In this document: positions 1 through 7,822 of the stretch, one piece after another | Numbering within the stretch: the stretch's first letter is position 1 | Layout: every line of letters begins with the position of its first letter | Notes under the pieces: generated by a model | Databases searched by the model: none | Told to the model about the DNA's origin: nothing | The model's input: the letters and a program-made list of their open reading frames with translations, nothing else | Made by a program: the position numbers and the translations under genes | Origin: an uncultured Bacteroidales bacterium | Lineage (GTDB): Bacteria; Bacteroidota; Bacteroidia; Bacteroidales; F082 | Direction: 5' to 3' | Assembly (NCBI GenBank): GCA_947307415.1 | Contig: CAMZJA010000003.1 | Span: forward strand, 1-64,000 | DNA length: 64,000 nucleotides

Positions 1-161
1 GACAGTAATGTTTGAAGCGCCGAGTCGGGAGAGCGCTGCATGAGGCTGTCGATATACAACAGATTGTCGTCAAAAGAAAATGGAGGCTCAACAACATCGG
101 CATGCCCACCGCATGAAACGAGGAATAACATAACTGTCAGATATGACAAAATACGTTTCAT
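1..161 (-). CDS. N-terminal part of a lipoprotein, probably a TPR-type protein (runs off left edge)
   Basis: An open frame starts with ATG at 161 and stays open to the window edge (53 codons). It begins MKRILSYLTVMLFLVSCGG, a hydrophobic signal ending in a VSC lipobox, so the product should be lipidated at that Cys and exported. The following segment, with LLYIDSLMQRSPDSALQTLL, resembles the first helix pair of TPR-containing regulators of Bacteroidota, where a DSL..PDSAL pattern is frequent. It lies 18 bp downstream of trxB on the same strand and may be co-transcribed with it. The function cannot be told from this fragment. Confidence 0.7.
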   Translation of the reverse strand, partial: MKRILSYLTVMLFLVSCGGHADVVEPPFSFDDNLLYIDSLMQRSPDSALQTLL

Positions 162-179
162 GTGGCACATGCTTCCAAA

Positions 180-1121
180 TTATCTGTTCTCCATGAGGAA
201 CCGCTCAACTTCGATTCCTGCCATTGCGCCTGTGCCTGCTGCGACGATAGCCTGACGGTAGGTCTTATCCTGGCAGTCGCCGGCGGCGAAGATACCTTCA
301 ACGCTGGTGGCTGTCGACTTAGGCTTGGTGATGATGTAGCCTGTCTCATCCATCTCGAGTATGCCTTTAAAAACGTCGGTGTTTGGCACATGGCCGATAG
401 CCTCGAAGAAGCCTTCAACTTTAAGAGTGCGCTCCTCGCCAGTCTTGTTGTTAACAACCACGGCGCCCTGCAGTGAGCTCATAAATCCATTAACCTCGCC
501 GAAGAGTTCTTTAGTGTTGGTGTTCCAAAGCACCTCGATGTTGGGGGTGTTCATCACGCGGTGTTGCATCGCCTTGGAAGCGCGCAGCACGTCGCGACGC
601 ACAATCATATATACCTTATTACATAGGTGCGCCAGATAAGTGGCGTCTTCGCAAGCCGTGTCGCCGCCGCCAACCACCGCCACGTCTTTGCCACGATAGA
701 AATAGCCGTCGCAAGTGGCGCATGCCGACACGCCGCCGCCTTTGAACTTTTCCTCTGTCGGAAGACCGAGATAGCGTGCCGAGGCGCCTGTTGCCACCAC
801 TATGACATCGGCCAAAAGTTCATCGCCGAAGTCCGACTTGCAGTGGAACGGACGCTTGGATGCATCGACTTCCACTATCGAGCCCATGCGGAACTCTGTG
901 CCAAACCTCTCGGCCTGACGGCGCAGGTCGTCCATCATCTGGTTGCCTTGAATTCCTTCAGGATAACCCGGGAAGTTCTCAATTTCAGTGGTTTGCGTAA
1001 GTTGTCCGCCAGTGAGCGGGCCTTCATAAATGACAGTTTTTATATCGGCGCGGCCAGTGTAAATAGCTGTTGTGTAACCAGCAGGGCCCGAGCCAAGTAT
1101 TAAGCATTGAATGTGTTCCAT
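180..1121 (-). CDS. trxB: Thioredoxin-disulfide reductase
   Basis: Cytosolic flavoenzyme that passes electrons from NADPH through FAD and a redox disulfide to thioredoxin. The 313-residue length is normal for the low-molecular-weight bacterial type. Visible motifs in order: FAD-binding GSGPAGY near residue 10, the redox centre CATC at 134-137, the NADPH-binding GGGDTACEDA around 151-160, and the FAD-contacting GIFAAGDCQD near 282. The ATG start has a -7 element about 31 bp upstream. It is divergent from tRNA-Pro; the lipoprotein gene at 1-161 follows on the same strand. Nothing is missing from the active site. Confidence 0.97.
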   Translation of the reverse strand: MEHIQCLILGSGPAGYTTAIYTGRADIKTVIYEGPLTGGQLTQTTEIENFPGYPEGIQGNQMMDDLRRQAERFGTEFRMGSIVEVDASKRPFHCKSDFGDELLADVIVVATGASARYLGLPTEEKFKGGGVSACATCDGYFYRGKDVAVVGGGDTACEDATYLAHLCNKVYMIVRRDVLRASKAMQHRVMNTPNIEVLWNTNTKELFGEVNGFMSSLQGAVVVNNKTGEERTLKVEGFFEAIGHVPNTDVFKGILEMDETGYIITKPKSTATSVEGIFAAGDCQDKTYRQAIVAAGTGAMAGIEVERFLMENR

Positions 1122-1151
1122 ATTAATTAATAAGGTGTTAAATTATTTTTT

Positions 1152-1160
1152 GCAAAGATA
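1152..1160 (-). promoter_or_regulatory. -7 promoter element for trxB
   Basis: On the minus strand the sequence reads TATCTTTGC, matching the Bacteroidota -7 consensus TAnnTTTG, about 31 bp before the trxB ATG. Confidence 0.6.
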
Positions 1161-1173
1161 CGGATTTCTTTTG

Positions 1174-1182
1174 TATTTTTGC
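1174..1182 (+). promoter_or_regulatory. -7 promoter element for tRNA-Pro
   Basis: TATTTTTGC lies 10 bp before the first base of the tRNA, so the primary transcript would start almost at the mature 5' end. It is back to back with the trxB promoter. Confidence 0.6.
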
Positions 1183-1191
1183 AAAAATTTT

Positions 1192-1265
1192 CGGGGCATG
1201 GTGCAGTTGGCTAGCATTCTTGCATGGGGTGCAAGCGGTCGCCCGTTCGAGTCGGGCTGCTCCGA
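1192..1265 (+). tRNA. tRNA-Pro (anticodon GGG)
   Basis: The 74-nt sequence folds as a full cloverleaf. The acceptor arms CGGGGCA and TGCTCCG pair with one G-U, and the discriminator base is A. The D stem is GTGC/GCAT. The anticodon stem CTTGC/GCAAG closes a seven-base loop with T33 and anticodon GGG (reads CCC and CCU). The T stem GCCCG/CGGGC closes the loop TTCGAGT. CCA is not encoded. Confidence 0.93.
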
Positions 1266-1330
1266 CGGCGTTTCATCACCAAAAATTGCCGTTTCGGTGA
1301 TAAAAATTTTTTAAAATAAAAAGAAAAAGA

Positions 1331-1338
1331 TACTTTTG
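1331..1338 (+). promoter_or_regulatory. -7 promoter element of the efflux operon
   Basis: TACTTTTG, a match to TAnnTTTG, lies 29 bp before the TolC-family ATG at 1368. It is the only promoter-like element seen ahead of the six closely spaced genes that end at 7808. Confidence 0.55.
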
Positions 1339-1367
1339 CACACGATAAAGTGTAAAAGTATTTTTTT

Positions 1368-2684
1368 ATGAAAATTTCAATAAAGACATTCCTGTTAGCG
1401 TTGGCGATTCTGACTACGACCACGGTCTCTGCCCAGGATTCCGAGGCTACGGAAGGCAAGACCTACCAGTTTTCGCTCGAAGACTGCCTGCGTTTCGCCT
1501 TCTCCAACAGCTACGACAGGAAGAGCATGGAACTCAACACCTCCTCGCAAGAGGTGACCTACGAGCAGTCGAGACAGTCGCGCCTGCCAAGTGTGAACGC
1601 CTCAGCCAGCGAGACATTCACAAACACCAACAGCGGCAACGGCTTCAACGGCAATGCCGGCATCAACGCGTCGATGCCACTGTACCAAGGCGGAACGATA
1701 AACAAAACCATCGAACGCAACCGGCTGAACGTCGAACGCTCGGAGATGCAGCTGCAACAATACGACAACCAGCTCTCAGTGAAGATTCTGCAAGCCTTCC
1801 TGACAGCTTTAAGCAACGAAGAACTTCTTGATTACCAACAAGTTATGCTTAACTCTAGCCGTGCACAGATGCTGCAGGGTCAGGAACGCTACAAAGTGGG
1901 CTCGATACTCGAAAGCGACATGCTTCTGCTTGAGGCTCAATATATTAGCGACTCAAGCAACGTCATCGACACGCAGATAAGCTACGACAACAGCATAATG
2001 GCGCTGAAGCTCCTGCTCTCGATGGATCCGCTCGACGAGCTGCTGATAGTGAAGCCCGACACCGAGAGTCTCGACGACATGGCATCCACCTTGCCGACAG
2101 AGGAAGAGGCGCTGGAGATGGCTCTCGAGGCTTATCCTAACCTGAAACTCAGCGAATACGACATCTTGCTTGCCGAAAACAACATCAAACTGGCTAAAAG
2201 CAACTATTTCCCTTCGCTCAACGCAAACGCCGGCCTCAACACCAGCCATCGCGACTTCGACAATATGGGACAGCAGTTTAACGACAACTTCAGCCAATCA
2301 ATAGGAATCTCGCTCAGCATCCCTATCTACAGCCGCGGCCAGAACAAAGCTAATGTGAAGAAGAGCAAGATAGCCCTCGAACAGGCACAACTCGACTACG
2401 AGCAAACGCAACTCGATGTGCGTCAGACAGTTTCGTTGGCCTACCACAATGTCGTCTCGGCTTACAACTCTTTCAAAGCCTCAGAGATGAAAGAAAACGC
2501 CTACAGCAAGAGCTATAACGCCTACGAGGTGCAGTTCCAATACGGCAAAATCACCGCTGTGGAGCTTCTGCAACAGCAAAACAACTACCTCAACGTGCTG
2601 AACACCTTCATCCGTAATAAATATTCCCTCGTGCTTCAGCGTAAGATTTTAGATGTTTATATGGGAAAAGAAATAACTTTGTAA
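1368..2684 (+). CDS. TolC-family outer-membrane efflux protein
   Basis: Outer-membrane channel component of a tripartite efflux pump. A 22-residue signal peptide ending in SAQ is followed by a 438-residue precursor with the two repeated outer-membrane-efflux domains. Each has a long amphipathic coiled-coil region rich in Gln, Ser and Asn. The first repeat contains SMPLYQGGTINKTIERN and the second contains SIPIYSRGQNKANVKK; these are the equivalent beta-strand to helix turns of the family. It is the first gene of an operon with a periplasmic adaptor (22 bp downstream), an ATPase and a permease, so it probably serves that pump. The substrate is unknown. Confidence 0.9.
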   Translation: MKISIKTFLLALAILTTTTVSAQDSEATEGKTYQFSLEDCLRFAFSNSYDRKSMELNTSSQEVTYEQSRQSRLPSVNASASETFTNTNSGNGFNGNAGINASMPLYQGGTINKTIERNRLNVERSEMQLQQYDNQLSVKILQAFLTALSNEELLDYQQVMLNSSRAQMLQGQERYKVGSILESDMLLLEAQYISDSSNVIDTQISYDNSIMALKLLLSMDPLDELLIVKPDTESLDDMASTLPTEEEALEMALEAYPNLKLSEYDILLAENNIKLAKSNYFPSLNANAGLNTSHRDFDNMGQQFNDNFSQSIGISLSIPIYSRGQNKANVKKSKIALEQAQLDYEQTQLDVRQTVSLAYHNVVSAYNSFKASEMKENAYSKSYNAYEVQFQYGKITAVELLQQQNNYLNVLNTFIRNKYSLVLQRKILDVYMGKEITL

Positions 2685-2705
2685 ATAATTATAAATCAAC
2701 AAGAT

Positions 2706-4007
2706 ATGAAAAAGAAAACCATAAAATGGATTGTGTTTCTCGCGATAATAGCTGTTTTGGCGGTTATTTTCATTCTCCGCTCGGCGGAATCGGGAAATAA
2801 GGAATTAGTGATACGCACCCATGTAGTGGGCAACTACACCGTAGAGAACACCGTGACAGCAACGGGTACCATCGAACCTGTTGAGACTGTGGAAGTTGGA
2901 ACTCAGGTTTCAGGCAAAGTGGTCACTATTTATGTGGATTTTAATTCAGAAGTGAAGAAAGGCGACCTCCTCGCTGAGCTCGACAAACTTACTTTGAACG
3001 AGAGTCTCAGTCGTGCCAAGGCAAACCTTGAGTCGTCGGAGAGCCAGCTGCGATATGCCAAGTCGACATTCGAGCGCACGCAGCAGCTTTACGAGAACAA
3101 GGCCGCCACGCTCGCCGACTACGAAGCGGCACAGAACACCTACACCCAAGCGCAGATGAGCAAGAAAAACGCGCAGGCACAGTACGACCAGGCTAAGGTC
3201 GACCTCAGCTACGCTGAAATCTACTCGCCTATCGATGGCGTGGTGCTCGACAGAGCGGTCGAGGTGGGTCAGACCGTCGCGGCTTCGTTCAGCACGCCTA
3301 CCCTCTTCACCTTGGCAAACGACCTCACACGCATGCAGGTGGAGGCTAACGTCGACGAGGCCGACATCGGACAAGTGAAGCTGAATCAGAGAGTTACGTT
3401 TACAGTAGATGCATACGCCGACGACGTGTTCAACGGCACCGTGAACCAGATCCGCATGAAGCCTACCACGACCAGCAATGTCGTGACATACACCGTCATC
3501 ATCGACGCGCCGAACCCCGACCTGAAGCTGTTCCCGGGTATGACAGCCAGCGTCACCATAGTGACGGAGGAAGAAACAGGATTGGCAGTGCCTGTTGAGG
3601 CATTCAACTTCACACCAAGCGAACAAGTGATGAATGCATTGCAAAAACCTTCTGAGAAAGAAATGCCAAAAGACATGCCGCCGTTTGACGACGACAAAGG
3701 CAAGAGAGGTGTTTTCCCAGGATTTGGCGATGGAAGTATTCCATCAATAATTTGGATTAAGAAAGACAACAGCATCATGCTGCGTCTGGTGAAAACCGGC
3801 ATGAGCGACGGCGCTTATAAAATCATCAAAAGCGGAGTAAATGAAGGCGATTCCATCGTTCTTTCGGCACAATATGTGGTGAAAGAAGCCACCAAGAAGG
3901 TCGGCGAGAATCCTTTCATGCCGGGACCTCCAGGCCGTAACCGTAACAACAGCAACAACAAGAACAGTAACAGAGGCGGAGGCCCAGGACCTGGCGGACC
4001 AATGTAA
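2706..4007 (+). CDS. MacA/HlyD-type periplasmic adaptor of an efflux pump
   Basis: Membrane-fusion protein that links the inner-membrane MacB-like complex with the TolC-type channel. It has an N-terminal membrane anchor at about residues 8-24, then the split biotinyl-lipoyl domain (VEVGTQVSGKVVTIYVDFN and IYSPIDGVVLDRAVEVGQTV) on either side of a coiled-coil hairpin at about 95-160, and a beta-barrel domain ending near residue 285. The C-terminal 30 residues are a low-complexity Gly/Pro/Asn tail. At 433 residues it is slightly longer than E. coli MacA, mainly through that tail and a Lys/Asp-rich loop near 310-330. It sits between the channel gene and the ATPase gene. Confidence 0.9.
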   Translation: MKKKTIKWIVFLAIIAVLAVIFILRSAESGNKELVIRTHVVGNYTVENTVTATGTIEPVETVEVGTQVSGKVVTIYVDFNSEVKKGDLLAELDKLTLNESLSRAKANLESSESQLRYAKSTFERTQQLYENKAATLADYEAAQNTYTQAQMSKKNAQAQYDQAKVDLSYAEIYSPIDGVVLDRAVEVGQTVAASFSTPTLFTLANDLTRMQVEANVDEADIGQVKLNQRVTFTVDAYADDVFNGTVNQIRMKPTTTSNVVTYTVIIDAPNPDLKLFPGMTASVTIVTEEETGLAVPVEAFNFTPSEQVMNALQKPSEKEMPKDMPPFDDDKGKRGVFPGFGDGSIPSIIWIKKDNSIMLRLVKTGMSDGAYKIIKSGVNEGDSIVLSAQYVVKEATKKVGENPFMPGPPGRNRNNSNNKNSNRGGGPGPGGPM

Positions 4008-4018
4008 AATTAAGCCTT

Positions 4019-4765
4019 ATGAGTAACAATTCTATCATAAAAGTTGAAAATCTGAAGCGCACTTTCATTGTGGGCAGCGAGGAGGTTCATGCCTTGAAAG
4101 GCGTCTCCTTCGAGATTTTCCAAGGTGAGTTTGTGAGCATCATGGGCTCGTCGGGCAGCGGCAAGTCGACACTGCTCAACATCCTCGGATGCCTCGACCA
4201 GCCAACATCGGGCGAGTATCTCATCGACGGCATCTCCGTCAAGGAGAGGACAAAAAACGAGCTCTCGGAGATAAGAAACCGCAAGATCGGCTTCGTGTTT
4301 CAGTCGTACAACCTGCTTCCGCGCACCACAGCCCTCGAAAACGTGGAGCTTCCGCTGATCTACAACTCCGACATCTCACATCGTGAGCGTCACGAGAGGG
4401 CACAGCATGCCCTTGAGATGGTGGGCCTGAAAGACCGTATGCTGCACATGCCAAACCAGCTGTCGGGCGGTCAGCAGCAGCGTGTCGCCATAGCGCGCGC
4501 CTTGGTCAACGACCCTGTCATAGTGCTTGCCGACGAGGCGACGGGTAACCTCGACACCCGCACTTCGTACGAGATCATGAGTCTCTTCCAGAGCCTGCAC
4601 GAGCAAGGCAAGACCATCGCCTTCGTCACACACGAGTCGGATATCGCTATTTTTACAAACAGAACTATTTTCCTGCGCGACGGCCACATCCTTCGTGATG
4701 AGCCTGTAGCCACAAAATCGGCATTGGAGGCCTTGAAAGCCCTGCCGGTAGAAAACGATTATTGA
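4019..4765 (+). CDS. MacB-type ABC transporter ATP-binding subunit
   Basis: Cytosolic ATPase of the pump. It carries Walker A GSSGSGKST near residue 43, the Q-loop VFQSYNLLPRTTALENV, the signature LSGGQQQRVAIARAL, Walker B VIVLADEATGNLD and the switch His in VTHE. The 248-residue length and the ATGNLD/FQSYNLLP wording are typical of the MacB/LolD subgroup. In E. coli MacB this domain is fused to the permease; here it is a separate gene 2 bp before the permease, a common split arrangement in Bacteroidota. Confidence 0.94.
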   Translation: MSNNSIIKVENLKRTFIVGSEEVHALKGVSFEIFQGEFVSIMGSSGSGKSTLLNILGCLDQPTSGEYLIDGISVKERTKNELSEIRNRKIGFVFQSYNLLPRTTALENVELPLIYNSDISHRERHERAQHALEMVGLKDRMLHMPNQLSGGQQQRVAIARALVNDPVIVLADEATGNLDTRTSYEIMSLFQSLHEQGKTIAFVTHESDIAIFTNRTIFLRDGHILRDEPVATKSALEALKALPVENDY

Positions 4766-4766
4766 T

Positions 4767-5987
4767 ATGGATATACTTAACTTAACCAGAATATCGGCTA
4801 AAGCCTTGCTGCGCAACAAAACGCGCTCGGCGCTCTCCATGCTCGGCATCGTGATAGGCATCGCGGCAGTCATAGCCGTGGTGAACCTCGGCGAGGGCTT
4901 GAAGCAAAGCACCGCCAACCAGCTGTCGGACATGGGCACCAACCTCATCATGGTGATGCGCGCCAACCAACGTCGCGGCGGCGTGAGCATGGGCTCGTCG
5001 AATGTGCAGTCGCTCAAGGTGAGAGACGCCGAGATGATTGCTAAAAACGCAAAAAACATCACTATGGTGAGTCCTGTGGTGAACAGCGGCGGACAGGTCG
5101 TCAACGGCTCGAAAAACTGGTCGGGAACGGTGTATGGCGGCTCGACCGACTATCTCCAGATAAGAAAATATGAGATCGCCACAGGTGTTAATTTCACTGA
5201 GGAAGACGTGAAAAAATACGCCAAAGTGGGTCTCATCGGACAGACAATAGTCGAAAATCTATTCGGTGAAAACGAAGACCCGATAGGCAAGACCATACGC
5301 GTTGGCAACATGCCGTTCAAGGTCATCGGAACGCTGAAGGAGAAAGGCGAGAACACCATGGGCATGGACCAGGACGACATCATCATCATGCCGTACTCGA
5401 CGGTGCAGAAACGTATACTCGGCGTCGATTTCATCCATCAGATAGTGTGTTCGGCGGCTTCCGAAGACGTGGCCGACGCTGCCGTCGAAGAGGTGGAAAA
5501 CATTTTACGCGTTGCACATAAGATCCCGACAGGCGGCACCAACGACTTCGAGGTGCGCACCCAGCAGGAGCTGCTCGAGATGATGACCTCAATGACAGGC
5601 ATGATCACCACCGTGCTCATCGCCATCGCCCTGATATCGCTTTTGGTAGGCTGCATCGGCATTATGAACATAATGTATGTCACCGTGACGGAGCGCACAA
5701 AAGAAATTGGCCTTCGAATGTCGATCGGAGCGAAAAATTCCGCAATTTTGCTACAGTTTTTAACTGAGAGTATCATCCTCAGCCTGATTGGCGGCGTTTT
5801 AGGCCTCGTTTTAGGCGTAGCGCTCTCTTACGTCGTCGACCTGATAATGTCTTTGCCATTCATTGTCAACGTGTTATGGATGATAATCTCGTTTGTGTCA
5901 TGCGCCGTGCTAGGTCTCATCGCAGGCTTCTTCCCTGCCTTGAAGGCGTCGCGCACCGACCCGATAAATGCTTTGCGTTATGAATAA
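4767..5987 (+). CDS. MacB-type ABC transporter permease (FtsX domain)
   Basis: Inner-membrane mechanotransmission subunit. An N-terminal transmembrane helix (about residues 20-42, SMLGIVIGIAAVIAVVNLG) is followed by a periplasmic MacB core domain of roughly 220 residues. The C-terminal FtsX domain has three transmembrane helices from about residue 280, with the family motif RTKEIGLRMSIGAK. It ends in PINALRYE, the usual end of such permeases. The stop overlaps the start of the sensor kinase gene, so transport and sensing genes are translationally coupled. Confidence 0.93.
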   Translation: MDILNLTRISAKALLRNKTRSALSMLGIVIGIAAVIAVVNLGEGLKQSTANQLSDMGTNLIMVMRANQRRGGVSMGSSNVQSLKVRDAEMIAKNAKNITMVSPVVNSGGQVVNGSKNWSGTVYGGSTDYLQIRKYEIATGVNFTEEDVKKYAKVGLIGQTIVENLFGENEDPIGKTIRVGNMPFKVIGTLKEKGENTMGMDQDDIIIMPYSTVQKRILGVDFIHQIVCSAASEDVADAAVEEVENILRVAHKIPTGGTNDFEVRTQQELLEMMTSMTGMITTVLIAIALISLLVGCIGIMNIMYVTVTERTKEIGLRMSIGAKNSAILLQFLTESIILSLIGGVLGLVLGVALSYVVDLIMSLPFIVNVLWMIISFVSCAVLGLIAGFFPALKASRTDPINALRYE

Positions 5988-7047
5988 GACAACCGCACTG
6001 GAATATCTCTCGCTGAAACGAATCGCATTAGCCTCGTTGATTATCAGTCTTGGCTTCCACGTGATAATGATGCTGTCGTTTTTCTTTGGCGACACACTGT
6101 TTTCAAGTGAAATCGTAAAAGCCATGCACCCGCATCATTTCCATTTCGGAAGGTTCTTTTTTTTCATCTCAACAAGCTTTATCATGGTTTTCCTGATACT
6201 TGTCTACAACAGGAAAATCTTGAGTTTTACTTTCAAAAAGAAGTATATCGAATTGACACTCATGGTGTTAGGCTCTCTGACAATAGGCGCGGTGCTTAGC
6301 ATAGGCTTTGTTTTCACCAGAGCAGCTTTGGCTCCACAACATCCCGACGCGGAGTTTTTGTATAACTTCATGCGCGACAGCCTGGTGCGAGACCTCTCCA
6401 TGACAGCCGTGGTTCTCCTTGTGGTTCAATTACTTAGGTCGCAATATTATCAGAAAACCATAGCCGTCGAGAACGAGACGTTGCGCAGCGAGAACATACT
6501 GACGCGTTTCGAGGCGTTGAAAAACCAGCTCGACCCGCATTTTCTGTTCAACTCGCTCAACACCCTGCAGTCGCTCATCACCCTCGACACCGAGAAGGCC
6601 GAGAATTACCTGCAGCAGCTGTCGTCAGTGTTGCGTTACACCCTTCAAAATAAGGAGGTTATAAGTCTTGAAGAAGAACTGAGATGTGTGCAGGCTTATT
6701 GCGACATGATGCAGATCCGCTACGGCGAAAATCTGAAATTTGAATTTAAAATCGACGCTAAATATAACAATTTCAAGGTTTTACCGTTATCGTTACAGTC
6801 GCTGATAGAGAATTCGGTGAAACACAACGTCATCTCGTCGAAGCAGCCGCTGGTGGTGACTGTCGCTACTGGCGATGACAGCGTTTCGGTGTCGAATCCT
6901 ATACAGCCGAAGACGTCGCCTGAGGAAAGCAACGGCATCGGACTGGTGAACCTCACCGAGCGTTACCGTTTGAAATGGAATAAAAATGTCGAAATAACCG
7001 ACGACGGCTCCACCTTCTGCGTGAAGCTGCCGTTGCAAAACGATTGA
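5980..7047 (+). CDS. LytS/YehU-type sensor histidine kinase
   Basis: Membrane histidine kinase of the His_kinase (PF06580) family. Four hydrophobic helices lie in the first 150 residues, followed by a short linker. The phosphoacceptor block is LKNQLDPHFLFNSLNTLQS, with His in DPHFLFNSL. A C-terminal HATPase has LQSLIENSVKHN and GIGLVNLTERY. An ATG at 5968 lies upstream in frame, but the ATG at 5980 overlaps the permease stop in the usual coupled form and is preferred (355 residues). It is followed directly by a LytTR response regulator; together they probably control this pump operon. Confidence 0.9.
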   Translation: MNKTTALEYLSLKRIALASLIISLGFHVIMMLSFFFGDTLFSSEIVKAMHPHHFHFGRFFFFISTSFIMVFLILVYNRKILSFTFKKKYIELTLMVLGSLTIGAVLSIGFVFTRAALAPQHPDAEFLYNFMRDSLVRDLSMTAVVLLVVQLLRSQYYQKTIAVENETLRSENILTRFEALKNQLDPHFLFNSLNTLQSLITLDTEKAENYLQQLSSVLRYTLQNKEVISLEEELRCVQAYCDMMQIRYGENLKFEFKIDAKYNNFKVLPLSLQSLIENSVKHNVISSKQPLVVTVATGDDSVSVSNPIQPKTSPEESNGIGLVNLTERYRLKWNKNVEITDDGSTFCVKLPLQND

Positions 7048-7049
7048 AA

Positions 7050-7808
7050 ATGAAGGCTTTAATAATTGAAGATGAGGTTTTGGCGGCACAGTCGCTGCAA
7101 AAACTGATAACGGAGGTCGCTCCCGATACCGAAATCATCGACGTGTTGCAGTCGATAGAAGAGAGCGTGGCATGGTTCGACGAAAACCCTATGCCCGACT
7201 TGGTGTTCATGGACATACACCTCGCCGACGGCTCGTCGTTCGCCATCTTCGAGAAGACACAGATAACCTGCCCTATCATCTTCACCACAGCCTACGACGA
7301 ATATGCGCTCAAAGCCTTCGAAGTGAGCAGCATCGACTATCTGCTGAAGCCGATAAACCGCAACGATCTTGAGCGCGCCATGAACAAATACAACGCCCTC
7401 GTGGGCGAAAAAAACGGCAACAACGAGGCAATCGAGCATCTGCTGAGCCAAATCGGACTGAAAAAAAACTACAAATCGTGTTTTTTGGTGCCCGAACGCG
7501 ACAAGCTCATCCCGCTGTCGACGTCGAACATCGCTTACATCTACATCGACACTAAGACAGTGAAAACCATAGCGTTAGACGAGCACGTATACTACATGAG
7601 CCAGACGCTCGACGAGATCATGAGCCAGCTCAACCCCTACGATTTCTTCCGCGCCAACCGTCAGTTTATCGTGGCGCGCAAAGCGATAAAAGATATCACT
7701 GTTTGGATTGGTAACAAATTGTCACTCAATCTATTAGTGAAAGTTCCCGAGAAAATTATTATTAGTAAAGCTAAAGTTTCAGAGTTTAAAGAATGGTTCT
7801 CGAAATGA
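7050..7808 (+). CDS. LytTR-family response regulator
   Basis: Cytosolic DNA-binding regulator paired with the kinase just upstream. The N-terminal receiver starts MKALIIEDEVLAAQSL and has the phosphoacceptor in LVFMDIHLADGSS, the conserved Thr in IIFTTAYDEYAL and Lys in YLLKPI. The C-terminal LytTR domain follows, with IYIDTKTVKTI, a HVYYMSQTLDE segment and DFFRANRQFIV. The frame also allows a TTG six bases earlier, but the ATG at 7050 gives the standard N-terminus. It is the last gene of the operon and its 3' end forms part of a terminator hairpin. Confidence 0.93.
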   Translation: MKALIIEDEVLAAQSLQKLITEVAPDTEIIDVLQSIEESVAWFDENPMPDLVFMDIHLADGSSFAIFEKTQITCPIIFTTAYDEYALKAFEVSSIDYLLKPINRNDLERAMNKYNALVGEKNGNNEAIEHLLSQIGLKKNYKSCFLVPERDKLIPLSTSNIAYIYIDTKTVKTIALDEHVYYMSQTLDEIMSQLNPYDFFRANRQFIVARKAIKDITVWIGNKLSLNLLVKVPEKIIISKAKVSEFKEWFSK

Positions 7809-7822
7809 GAACCATTCTTTTT
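7791..7822 (+). terminator. Intrinsic terminator of the efflux operon
   Basis: Perfect 11-bp inverted arms, GAATGGTTCTC and GAGAACCATTC, with a five-base loop, followed by TTTTT. The left arm lies in the last codons of the LytTR gene. On the opposite strand the hairpin is followed by TTTAAA, so it may also help to end the converging S46 peptidase transcript. Confidence 0.8.

Noticed and set aside
3386-3802. 138-codon antisense frame in the adaptor gene
   Set aside because: Shadow of the coding strand without a start signal or recognisable domain.
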